DNA from: Candidatus Cryptobacteroides intestinavium
Lineage (GTDB): Bacteria > Bacteroidota > Bacteroidia > Bacteroidales > UBA932
Assembly (NCBI GenBank): GCA_017694845.1
Contig: JADIMI010000015.1
Location: forward strand, 1 to 34,927
DNA: 34,927 nt
Direction of reading: 5' to 3'
Of the stretch, positions 28,847 to 34,927 are shown piece by piece. The notes under the pieces are model-generated. The model searched no databases and was not told the origin of the DNA. It saw only the letters and a list, made by a program, of their open reading frames with translations. Positions within the stretch are counted from its first letter, which is position 1, and each line of letters opens with the position of its first letter. Position numbers and translations under genes: made by a program.

Positions 28847-28943
28847 CTGTTGACTTTCTGAAACTGAATCCCTCCCACGCCTTCGGCGCGGGCCCCTCCC
28901 GTTCACGAGGCCACGGGCGGCCACGGTTTCAGAAAGTCAACAG
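28847..28943 (+). repeat. 97-bp inverted repeat with G+C-rich branched core, directly after rho
   Basis: CTGTTGACTTTCTGAAAC (28847-28864) is the exact reverse complement of 28926-28943; one wobble and one further pair extend the stem to 20. It begins two bases after the rho stop. The enclosed 57 bases are about three-quarters G+C and can fold into two smaller hairpins: CGCC/GGCG (28878-28881, 28885-28888) and CCCGT/ACGGG (28898-28902, 28913-28917). The whole would be a three-way junction. No T-run follows. It could protect or define the rho mRNA 3' end, or be a small transposable (MITE-like) or REP-like element. Confidence 0.75.
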
Positions 28944-28962
28944 CCAAATACAGCAGGAGACG

Positions 28963-29003
28963 AGGATGTCTGTATATGCCGATACCGGTATGTCAGACAT
29001 CCT
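28963..29003. repeat. Inverted repeat, 10-bp arms
   Basis: AGGATGTCTG (28963-28972) and CAGACATCCT (28994-29003) are exact reverse complements. The loop contains the self-complementary ATACCGGTAT (28982-28991). TTTCGTTGT follows, so weak terminator activity on the plus strand, downstream of rho, is possible. Confidence 0.55.
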
Positions 29004-29007
29004 TTCG

Positions 29008-29084
29008 TTGTCATTCTGAGCAGTTTTTGCATTGTCCTTCTGAACATTTTTCTGTATTGTCATTCTGAGCGAAGCGAAGAATCT
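29008..29084 (+). repeat. GTCATTCTGAG repeat array (three units) after rho
   Basis: TTGTCATTCTGAGC or a close variant occurs at 29008-29021, 29032-29045 (two changes) and 29057-29070, a period of 24-25 bases. The last unit continues as GAAGCGAAGAATCT (29071-29084). The junction contains GCGAAGC (29069-29075), a sequence known to form a very stable mini-hairpin, and ATTCT can pair with AGAAT around it. The same motif occurs inverted at 30038-30128. Confidence 0.65.
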
Positions 29085-29101
29085 GAAGGAAAAAGCCGGG
29101 A

Positions 29102-29180
29102 CAACGGACCGCGAACAAGGTTATTTTGCATTATATTGTATATCAATGGATTACAAAAACGCGATGTTCGCGGTCCGTTG
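29102..29180. repeat. 79-bp inverted repeat with perfect 16-bp arms
   Basis: CAACGGACCGCGAACA (29102-29117) is the exact reverse complement of 29165-29180. The 47-base loop is A/T-rich and holds no gene; ATTG/CAAT can pair inside it. G+C-rich arms around an A/T-rich centre resemble a short MITE or a cruciform-forming site. No target duplication is evident at the edges. Confidence 0.65.
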
Positions 29181-29185
29181 ATCTC

Positions 29186-29201
29186 AGGTACGGGGATACC
29201 T
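29186..29201 (+). repeat. Small hairpin with following T-rich stretch
   Basis: AGGTA (29186-29190) pairs with TACCT (29197-29201) around CGGGGA, followed by TTGTTGTT. It may be a weak terminator, but the stem is only five pairs. Confidence 0.3.
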
Positions 29202-29511
29202 TTGTTGTTCCAGATCCTTCACTCCACCTGCGGCTGCGCCTATGGTGACAGAAATGATTATTTGTGGTGTGAGCAGTTTATCATTAAAAAGTCAAGCATA
29301 ACGACAATCCAACGGCGGGAAAACTCGAATTACTGACAGACTTCGTAAATGAATTCTGAGCGATATAAGGTTTCATTTATTTGAGATACCATCAAAGTTG
29401 CCAAAAGCACGATAAATAAATGTTTTCTCATTGGTAAAATGTTTTAGCTGTAATTCCCTGAATGTTGGTTAGAGATAGATATATGAAACCGGACAATCGG
29501 TCCCTTATATA
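29202..29511. other. Remainder of the rho to META-lipoprotein gap
   Basis: I find no gene here. At 29212-29225 AGATCCTTCACTCC resembles the AGATTCTTCGCTTC part of the repeat at 30038, so it may be a worn third copy. Next to it CACC (29225-29228) and GGTG (29244-29247) enclose a GGC/GCC pair, forming a small hairpin. From about 29340 the sequence is A/T-rich without a clear signal. Confidence 0.4.
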
Positions 29512-29574
29512 TTCAGATATGCGCAGGTGATTAAATAGACTCTTTATAAGTCAGTCTCTCTGCGCATATCTGAA
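29512..29574 (-). repeat. Inverted repeat with 15-bp arms, directly after the META lipoprotein gene
   Basis: TTCAGATATGCGCAG (29512-29526) is the exact reverse complement of 29560-29574. The loop of 33 bases contains AGACT/AGTCT-type pairing. On the minus strand it begins 16 bases after the stop of the META-domain gene. No strong T-run follows, so a role in 3'-end stability or as a bidirectional block is as likely as intrinsic termination. Confidence 0.65.
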
Positions 29575-29590
29575 GAATACTTAAATGATT

Positions 29591-30010
29591 CTATTTCCTT
29601 ACCAGCGTAAGGACTGCCTTGCCGCTGTCGTCACGGAGTTCGATCTTCTCAGATGAAACGGCTTTGACAGTCTTTACAGTGCCGAGAGCATCGATTATTT
29701 CACGCTCTGTCTTCATCCATTCGTCCGGTCCGGCCATCATCGTGGACATCGCCTGGCCGATCTCAAGATTCTTTCCGTCAAGGGTGTATGTCGAATTGAT
29801 GATGTTGACACCGGTGTTTCCGTGCATTCTGTTCTCTGCAGGATCGAAACTGAGGAACGGGGCTTTCTGCCCTTCCCAAAGATCCGGAAGCGCATTCCCA
29901 TCCACTTCCGTAACAGACCATTCTCCAGCTATGTCAACTGACTGACAGCAAGAGGATAAGGCTACTACTATTCCGGCTACGGCCGCTAATGCAATAATGA
30001 TCTTTTTCAT
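29591..30010 (-). CDS. META-domain (HslJ-like) lipoprotein
   Basis: The 139-residue protein has a lipoprotein signal with cysteines at 21 and 22 after VALSS. A META-type domain (about 26-138) follows: IAGEWSVTEVDGNALP, then PFLSFDPAENRMHGNTGVNI with the G-N-x-G turn, LEIGQAMSTMMAGPDEWMKT and a C-terminal SEKIELRDDSGKAVLTLV strand pair. Known: META proteins such as HslJ are small envelope proteins linked to stress or drug tolerance; the biochemical role is unclear. The start has AAGGA nine bases upstream. The gene lies downstream of carB on the same strand, separated by the 30038-30128 repeat array, and is followed by the 15-bp-arm inverted repeat. No consensus promoter is visible. Confidence 0.85.
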   Translation of the reverse strand: MKKIIIALAAVAGIVVALSSCCQSVDIAGEWSVTEVDGNALPDLWEGQKAPFLSFDPAENRMHGNTGVNIINSTYTLDGKNLEIGQAMSTMMAGPDEWMKTEREIIDALGTVKTVKAVSSEKIELRDDSGKAVLTLVRK

Positions 30011-30037
30011 TGTATTTTCCTTTATAATTTGATATAC

Positions 30038-30128
30038 AGATTCTTCGCTTCACTCAGAATGACATATAATACTCAGAATGACATATAATATTCAGAATAA
30101 TATGTAATTCTCAGAATGACAATCAATA
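30038..30128 (-). repeat. Four-unit 19-bp tandem repeat ending in REP-like motif, overlapping the carB stop
   Basis: TCAGAATGACATATAATA-like units begin at 30054, 30073, 30092 and 30111, exactly 19 bases apart. The first two are identical over 18 bases, the third is the most changed, and the fourth runs across the carB stop codon (30123-30125). At the far end ATTCTTCGCTTCAC continues the motif to 30040. On the minus strand this reads as repeated TGTCATTCTGAG ending in GAAGCGAAGAATCT, the same sequence as the array after rho but in opposite orientation. Confidence 0.7.
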
Positions 30129-33100
30129 CTGATCCCAGGACTTGATCTGGATCTCATCCTTGGACATACCGCAGAAGGCCCTGATAAATGCAGTGGCAAG
30201 ACGGGCGTTGGTAATCAGCGGTATGTTGAAGTCGACTGCTGCACGTCTGAGCATATATCCGTTTTTCAGTTCGACAGGCGTGAAGTTCTTCGGCACATTG
30301 ATCTCAAGGTCAATCTCCTTGTCCTGAAGCATCTTCAATGCTGATGGATAGTGACTGTTGAGCTCCGGATCATCCTCTTCGCTCGGCCACAGCACCCGTT
30401 CTGCTGGGACATCATTCTCTATCAGATATTTGTACGAGCCTCCAGTCGCATATATAGTATATCCGTTCTTTGCGAGAAGCCTGCACGCTCCGAGAAGGTC
30501 CGCCTTGTTGAGAGCATCCCCTGAAGAGAGAAGGATATTCTTCGACGGTATATCATAACCTACTGAAAGTATGGATTTGAGAAGAGCCTCGTTGAAATCG
30601 TCCCCGAGACAGCCGACCTCTCCGGTTGAAGCCATATCCACACCAAGCACAGGATCAGCCTGCTGCAGACGCGAGAATGAGAACTGCGATGCCTTGATAC
30701 CTACATAGTCCAGATCAAACGCACTCTTGCGCGGAGGAGCCGGCTTGAGCCCGAGCATTACCTTGGTGGCAAGCTCTATGAGGTTTATCTTCAACACCTT
30801 GGACACAAACGGGAAACTTCTGGAAGCCCTCAGGTTACATTCGATGACCTTTATGGCATTCTCCTTGGCGAGGAACTGTATGTTGAAAGGTCCTGAAATC
30901 TCCAGCGCAGATGCTATCTTCTTTGCTATCTTCTTGATGCGGCGGACAGTCTCGATATAGAGCTTCTGAGGAGGGAACTGGATTGTCGCATCCCCGGAAT
31001 GCACACCGGCGAACTCTATATGTTCGGAGATCGCGTATGCGATGACCTCTCCGCGATCCGCCACGGCATCGAATTCTATCTCCTTGCATCTCTGCATAAA
31101 TTCGCTGACAACGACAGGATGCTTCTGTGACACTTCTGCCGCCATCGCCAGGAAACGTCTGAGCTCATCTTCATTGTAACATACATTCATCGCCGCTCCT
31201 GAAAGGACGTAGGAAGGGCGGACAAGGACAGGGAAACCGACCTCATCGATGAAAGCGTTGATGTCATCTATTGTCGTCAGTTCCTTCCACTTAGGCTGAT
31301 CGATTCCCAGAGCGTCCACGATAGATGAGAATTTGTGCCTGTCTTCAGCCTTGTCAATGCTTGTCGCCTTTGTGCCGAGAATCTCCACACCGCTCTCGTC
31401 AAGCCTGAGTGCGAGGTTGTTAGGTATCTGGCCTCCTACAGAGACTATCACCCCGTGAGGCTGCTCCAGCTCATAGATATCCATCACTCTCTCGTAGGTG
31501 AGTTCATCAAAATAGAGCCTGTCGCACATATCGTAGTCTGTGGATACGGTCTCGGGGTTGTAGTTGATCATCACTCCCCTGTAGCCCTCGTTGCGGATAG
31601 TCTGCAGGGCATTGACCGAACACCAGTCGAACTCTACGGAACTTCCGATACGGTAGGCCCCTGATCCGAGCACAATTACGGATCTACGGTCATGTTCGTA
31701 TTTTATATCGTTATAACTTCCGTTATATGTCAGATACAGATAGTTGGTCGCAGCCGGGAATTCGGCGGCAAGGGTATCTATCTGCTTGACTACCGGCACA
31801 ATCCCGTGCGCCTTGCGGAACAGACGCACAATCTTCTGCGCATCTTCCACATCCATATTCTTATATACCGCCCTCGCGATCTGGAAATCTGAGAAACCTT
31901 GTTGCTTTGCTGTACGGAGCAGGTCAACAGGAACCTTTTCGCAGGCATCATACGTCTGCAATGATCTGTATGTCGCGACAATATTCTCAAGTTTGTCCAG
32001 GAACCATCTGTCAATCTTGGTCAGCTGATGGATCTGGTCGACAGTGTATCCGGCAAGCATCGCTTTCGCGATTACGAAAATACGTCTGTCTGTAGGTTCT
32101 CTCAGGGCTTCATCCACATCAGCGACCTTGAGCTCCTTGTTCCCGATGAATCCGTGCGCTCCCTGTCCTATCATTCTCAGTCCCTTCTGGATCGCTTCCT
32201 CGAAAGAACGCCCGATGGCCATCACCTCACCTACGCTCTTCATCGATGAACCGATCTTGCGAGATACGCCATGGAATTTCGAAAGGTCCCAGCGAGGGAT
32301 CTTGCATACTATATAGTCAAGAGCCGGCTCGAAGAATGCCGGCGTGGTCTTTGTGACCGAGTTCTTCAGGTCGAACAGTCCGTATCCGAGACCGAGCTTT
32401 GCTGCGACAAAGGCCAGCGGATATCCTGTAGCCTTTGATGCAAGTGCGGATGAACGGCTCAATCTTGCATTCACCTCGATGACCCTGTAGTCCATCGCAT
32501 CCGGGTTGAATGCATACTGTACATTGCACTCCCCGACTATTCCTATATGACGTACAATCTTGATGGAAAGTTCTCTCAGATAGTGGTATTCGGCATTGGT
32601 AAGTGTCTGTGAAGGCGCGACCACAATACTTTCGCCCGTATGGATGCCCAGCGGGTCGAAGTTCTCCATATTGCAGACGGTGATGCAGTTGTCATATTTG
32701 TCGCGGACAACCTCGTACTCGATTTCCTTCCAGCCCTTGAGCGATTTCTCGACAAGGACCTGAGGAGAGAAAGAGAATGCCTTCTCACAAGTCTCTTCAA
32801 GCTCCGTCTCATTGTCGCAGAATCCTGAACCAAGACCGCCCAGGGCATACGCGGCCCTTATTATCACCGGATAGCCGAGCGCGGCTGCGGCCGCCTTCGC
32901 CTCATCAAGGGTCTGGGCAGCGTGTGACTTTATGGTCTTGACATTGATCTGGTCGAGCTTCTCGACGAACAGCTCCCTGTCTTCAGTGTCTATGATAGCC
33001 TGTACGGGTGTTCCGAGTACCTTCACATTGTTGTCCCTGAGCACTCCGCTCTTGTACAGCTCGACTCCGCAGTTCAGGGCCGTCTGTCCTCCGAACGCAA

Positions 33101-33359
33101 GCAGGATCCCCTGAGGCTGTTCCTTCAGTATCACCTTCTCCACAAAATACGGAGTGACGGGCAGGAAATAGATCTTGTCGGCCACCTGGTCAGATGTCTG
33201 GACCGTCGCAATGTTCGGATTGATAAGGACGGTCTCTATCCCCTCTTCCTTCAATGCTTTCAGCGCCTGGGAGCCTGAATAGTCGAACTCCCCGGCCTCA
33301 CCTATCTTCAGGGCGCCGGAACCGAGGATAACCACTTTCTTTATATTGCTGTCAATCAT
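30123..33359 (-). CDS. carB: Carbamoyl-phosphate synthase large subunit
   Basis: CarB makes carbamoyl phosphate from bicarbonate, ammonia (from CarA) and two ATP, for arginine and pyrimidine synthesis. The 1078-residue length is standard. The carboxyphosphate half (about 1-400) has LGSGALKIGEAGEFDYSGSQ (written from residue 12), LINPNIATVQTS and an ATP-grasp core. An oligomerisation region follows (about 400-550). The carbamoyl-phosphate half (about 555-935) repeats the pattern with LGSGAYRIGSSVEFDWCSVN. The C-terminal MGS-like allosteric domain (about 936-1078) is present with TIYATGGSYKYL. It starts ten bases after carA. Its stop codon lies inside a repeat unit. Confidence 0.97.
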   Translation of the reverse strand: MIDSNIKKVVILGSGALKIGEAGEFDYSGSQALKALKEEGIETVLINPNIATVQTSDQVADKIYFLPVTPYFVEKVILKEQPQGILLAFGGQTALNCGVELYKSGVLRDNNVKVLGTPVQAIIDTEDRELFVEKLDQINVKTIKSHAAQTLDEAKAAAAALGYPVIIRAAYALGGLGSGFCDNETELEETCEKAFSFSPQVLVEKSLKGWKEIEYEVVRDKYDNCITVCNMENFDPLGIHTGESIVVAPSQTLTNAEYHYLRELSIKIVRHIGIVGECNVQYAFNPDAMDYRVIEVNARLSRSSALASKATGYPLAFVAAKLGLGYGLFDLKNSVTKTTPAFFEPALDYIVCKIPRWDLSKFHGVSRKIGSSMKSVGEVMAIGRSFEEAIQKGLRMIGQGAHGFIGNKELKVADVDEALREPTDRRIFVIAKAMLAGYTVDQIHQLTKIDRWFLDKLENIVATYRSLQTYDACEKVPVDLLRTAKQQGFSDFQIARAVYKNMDVEDAQKIVRLFRKAHGIVPVVKQIDTLAAEFPAATNYLYLTYNGSYNDIKYEHDRRSVIVLGSGAYRIGSSVEFDWCSVNALQTIRNEGYRGVMINYNPETVSTDYDMCDRLYFDELTYERVMDIYELEQPHGVIVSVGGQIPNNLALRLDESGVEILGTKATSIDKAEDRHKFSSIVDALGIDQPKWKELTTIDDINAFIDEVGFPVLVRPSYVLSGAAMNVCYNEDELRRFLAMAAEVSQKHPVVVSEFMQRCKEIEFDAVADRGEVIAYAISEHIEFAGVHSGDATIQFPPQKLYIETVRRIKKIAKKIASALEISGPFNIQFLAKENAIKVIECNLRASRSFPFVSKVLKINLIELATKVMLGLKPAPPRKSAFDLDYVGIKASQFSFSRLQQADPVLGVDMASTGEVGCLGDDFNEALLKSILSVGYDIPSKNILLSSGDALNKADLLGACRLLAKNGYTIYATGGSYKYLIENDVPAERVLWPSEEDDPELNSHYPSALKMLQDKEIDLEINVPKNFTPVELKNGYMLRRAAVDFNIPLITNARLATAFIRAFCGMSKDEIQIKSWDQY

Positions 33360-33369
33360 AATTCAGTCT

Positions 33370-34446
33370 TTATAATTTGGATATAAACTCGTCGAAAAGG
33401 AACTCGGTATCGGTAGGGCCGCTTGAAGCCTCGGGATGGAACTGTGCCGAGAAGAAAGGCAGGGACCTGTGCCTGATGCCTTCATTGGTGTCATCATTCA
33501 TATTGATGAACAGAGGCTCCCAGTCTTTGCCCAGCGTCCTGTTATCCACAGCGAAACCGTGGTTCTGGGAAGTTATGAAGCATTTGTTGGTGCCTGCCAT
33601 ACGCACAGGCTGGTTGTGGCTGCGGTGACCGTATTTCAATTTGTACGTCTTCGCCCCTCCAGCCTTGCACAGGAGCTGATTGCCCATACATATCCCGAAT
33701 ATAGGCTTGCCCTTTGTCATAGCCTCCTGGATGTGACGGACAGTAATGTCACAGAATTCAGGATTGCCCGGACCGTTGGAAATGAACAGTCCATCATAGT
33801 CAATGGTATTGAAATCATAGTCCCAAGGGACACGGATGAGCTCCACTCCCCTTCTGATGAAGCAGCGGAGGATATTGTGCTTCACACCGCAGTCTACAAG
33901 TACGACTTTCTTGTCTCCGCGCCCGTAGCGGATCACCTCCCTGCAGCTGACAACTGCCACCTGGTTCTCCTGATTCGGGTCAGGAACAGGGAAACTTTTG
34001 GTCTCGCCATCAATCACGATCATACCCAGCATAGAACCGTTCTCCCTGAGCACCTTGGTGAGCTCCCTCGTATCTATGCCGTAAATACCCGGGATCTTCT
34101 GTTCCTTAAGCCAGTCTCCGAGACTCCTGACCGCGTCCCAGTGACTGTATTTCTCGGAATAATCGGAAATGACAAGCCCTCTCACGTGAATTTTCTCGGA
34201 CTCGAAATTCTTTGAGATCCCCCACTCGTCGACTCCTTCATCTGGAACACCGTAATTGCCTATAAGAGGGTAGGTTACACATAAGATCTGACCTGAATAG
34301 GAAGGGTCTGTGAGACTTTCGGGATATCCGACCATCGCTGTTGAAAAGACCACCTCGCCGTCACAGGAGTGCTCGTAGCCAAAAGAATAGCCTTTGAATT
34401 CCATACCATTCTCCAGCCGGAGCGTAGCGCCAAGTTTTTTATCCAT
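33370..34446 (-). CDS. carA: Carbamoyl-phosphate synthase small subunit (glutaminase)
   Basis: CarA hydrolyses glutamine and channels ammonia to CarB. The 358-residue protein has the CarA-specific N-terminal domain (about 1-150, GYEHSCDGEVVFSTAMVGYP, GIYGIDTRELTK) and a class I glutamine amidotransferase domain (about 180-355). The catalytic triad is C253 (GICMGNQLL), H337 and E339 (QFHPEASSGP). The residue two places after the nucleophile-glycine is Asn where E. coli has His (GHQ), a variation outside the triad. carA and carB form a two-gene unit. A weak -7 match (TATCTTCG, 34492-34485) lies 38 bases upstream. Confidence 0.97.
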   Translation of the reverse strand: MDKKLGATLRLENGMEFKGYSFGYEHSCDGEVVFSTAMVGYPESLTDPSYSGQILCVTYPLIGNYGVPDEGVDEWGISKNFESEKIHVRGLVISDYSEKYSHWDAVRSLGDWLKEQKIPGIYGIDTRELTKVLRENGSMLGMIVIDGETKSFPVPDPNQENQVAVVSCREVIRYGRGDKKVVLVDCGVKHNILRCFIRRGVELIRVPWDYDFNTIDYDGLFISNGPGNPEFCDITVRHIQEAMTKGKPIFGICMGNQLLCKAGGAKTYKLKYGHRSHNQPVRMAGTNKCFITSQNHGFAVDNRTLGKDWEPLFINMNDDTNEGIRHRSLPFFSAQFHPEASSGPTDTEFLFDEFISKL

Positions 34447-34520
34447 AGTGTCTGATATGTTTACAGATTCAACATTTCAGGTTGCGAAGATAGTGAAAAT
34501 TCCCGATTTTTTCAGTATAA

Positions 34521-34927
34521 TCAGGAAATAAGTCCGAAATGCCGCAATGCATTTGCGACCCCGTCGTCATCTACTGTATCCGTGACGTAGTCCGCAGCCG
34601 ACCTGACTTCTTCGGAAGCACTGCCCATCGCTATCCCGATCCCTGCTGACTTCAACATCGGGATATCATTGCCCCCATCCCCGAATGCCATTGTCTCATA
34701 TACAGTAAAGCCGAAATATTCCGCAAATTCTGCAATGCCTCGGCCCTTGTCGACTCCCGTCACGTTTATATCGGCATATGTAGGATACCATCTTGCCGAA
34801 GACAGGCCGGGAATCCGCGACAGCACCTTCTTCTCGAGTTCTTCATCGCAGTAGAAGCACAGCTGGCAGCAAGGTGCGGCGCGGAACTCCCCGACAAGAT
34901 CCACGATTTCAGGCAGCGGATGTGCGA
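34521..34927 (-). CDS. Cof-type HAD phosphatase, C-terminal part (cut by window edge)
   Basis: The frame is open to the right edge, so about 135 C-terminal residues are seen and the true start lies outside; a GTG at 34904 is internal. Seen: TGVDKGRGI, the HAD motif III lysine, and AFGDGGNDIPMLKSAGIGIA, motif IV with its magnesium-binding aspartates. A GSASEEVRSAADYVTD segment and a short C-terminal tail follow. This arrangement is typical of the HAD-IIB/Cof family, which dephosphorylates sugar phosphates or similar small molecules. The substrate cannot be told. It lies 74 bases upstream of carA on the same strand. Confidence 0.88.
   Translation of the reverse strand, partial: AHPLPEIVDLVGEFRAAPCCQLCFYCDEELEKKVLSRIPGLSSARWYPTYADINVTGVDKGRGIAEFAEYFGFTVYETMAFGDGGNDIPMLKSAGIGIAMGSASEEVRSAADYVTDTVDDDGVANALRHFGLIS

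Noticed and set aside
29008..29084. CRISPR-like array
   Set aside because: There are only three short imperfect units with 10-base spacers that resemble each other, and no cas genes are present.
28847..29180. Insertion sequence remnant with transposase
   Set aside because: No transposase fragment can be read in any frame between or around the inverted repeats, and no target-site duplication is visible.
29136..29336. Open reading frame of 66 codons after rho
   Set aside because: It starts in the loop of the 79-bp inverted repeat, runs through the right arm and shows no domain, signal peptide or upstream ribosome site.

Overview
The window looks like a chromosomal segment of a Bacteroidetes, most likely order Bacteroidales, with mid-range G+C. 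The evidence is a Rho with a long Q/N-rich insertion, a short pyruvoyl phosphatidylserine decarboxylase, an LptD next to an amidase and an MCE protein, a GGPKDTIPP-type Ig-like lipoprotein, and several upstream regions with the Bacteroidetes promoter pair TTTG(-33)/TAnnTTTG(-7). A genus cannot be named from this alone. Almost all genes are core housekeeping genes and appear intact. I see no tRNA, rRNA, CRISPR, transposase, phage or recombinase gene.

Layout. 1-1200: start of a lipoprotein gene (cut by the left edge) and a regulator made of two copies of one HTH module. Its upstream region holds four TGTTTCA heptamers at exact 10-bp spacing. 1215-2450 (-): PPi-type phosphofructokinase with a clear intrinsic terminator. 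2619-11911 (+): a tightly packed run of ligA, a YihY-family membrane protein, a bifunctional-type Rel/SpoT, an Ig-like lipoprotein, an outer-membrane barrel and ispG, with three ATGA stop/start overlaps. 17144-11871 (-): rsfS, ftsH, cdsA, psd and a CNNM/CBS/CorC protein, which meets ispG tail to tail with a 41-bp coding overlap. 17200-17973 (+): birA, divergent from rsfS. 23851-17963 (-): amidase, MCE (MlaD-like) protein, dnaA, pepD and rpe. 24024-28845 (+): lptD, then rho. 34927-29591 (-): C-terminal part of a HAD phosphatase, carA, carB and a META-domain lipoprotein.

How the genes work together. cdsA and psd belong to phosphatidylethanolamine synthesis. ftsH covers membrane quality control. 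lptD, the MCE protein and the amidase cover envelope assembly. rsfS and the Rel/SpoT protein cover starvation control of ribosomes. carA/carB make carbamoyl phosphate for arginine and pyrimidines.

The least ordinary parts are non-coding. The 745-bp gap after rho (28846-29590) holds three perfect or near-perfect long inverted repeats (20, 16 and 15 bp arms), several smaller hairpins and an array of GTCATTCTGAG repeats. A second array of the same motif lies in the opposite orientation at the 3' end of carB, so the two arrays face each other around the META lipoprotein gene. Other points worth a look are the tandem-HTH regulator with its phased repeats, face-to-face overlapping -7 boxes at two divergent gene pairs, a sliding-clamp-type QLTLF tail on LigA, AT-hook-like motifs in the Rho insertion, and an IspG whose middle region is of intermediate length.
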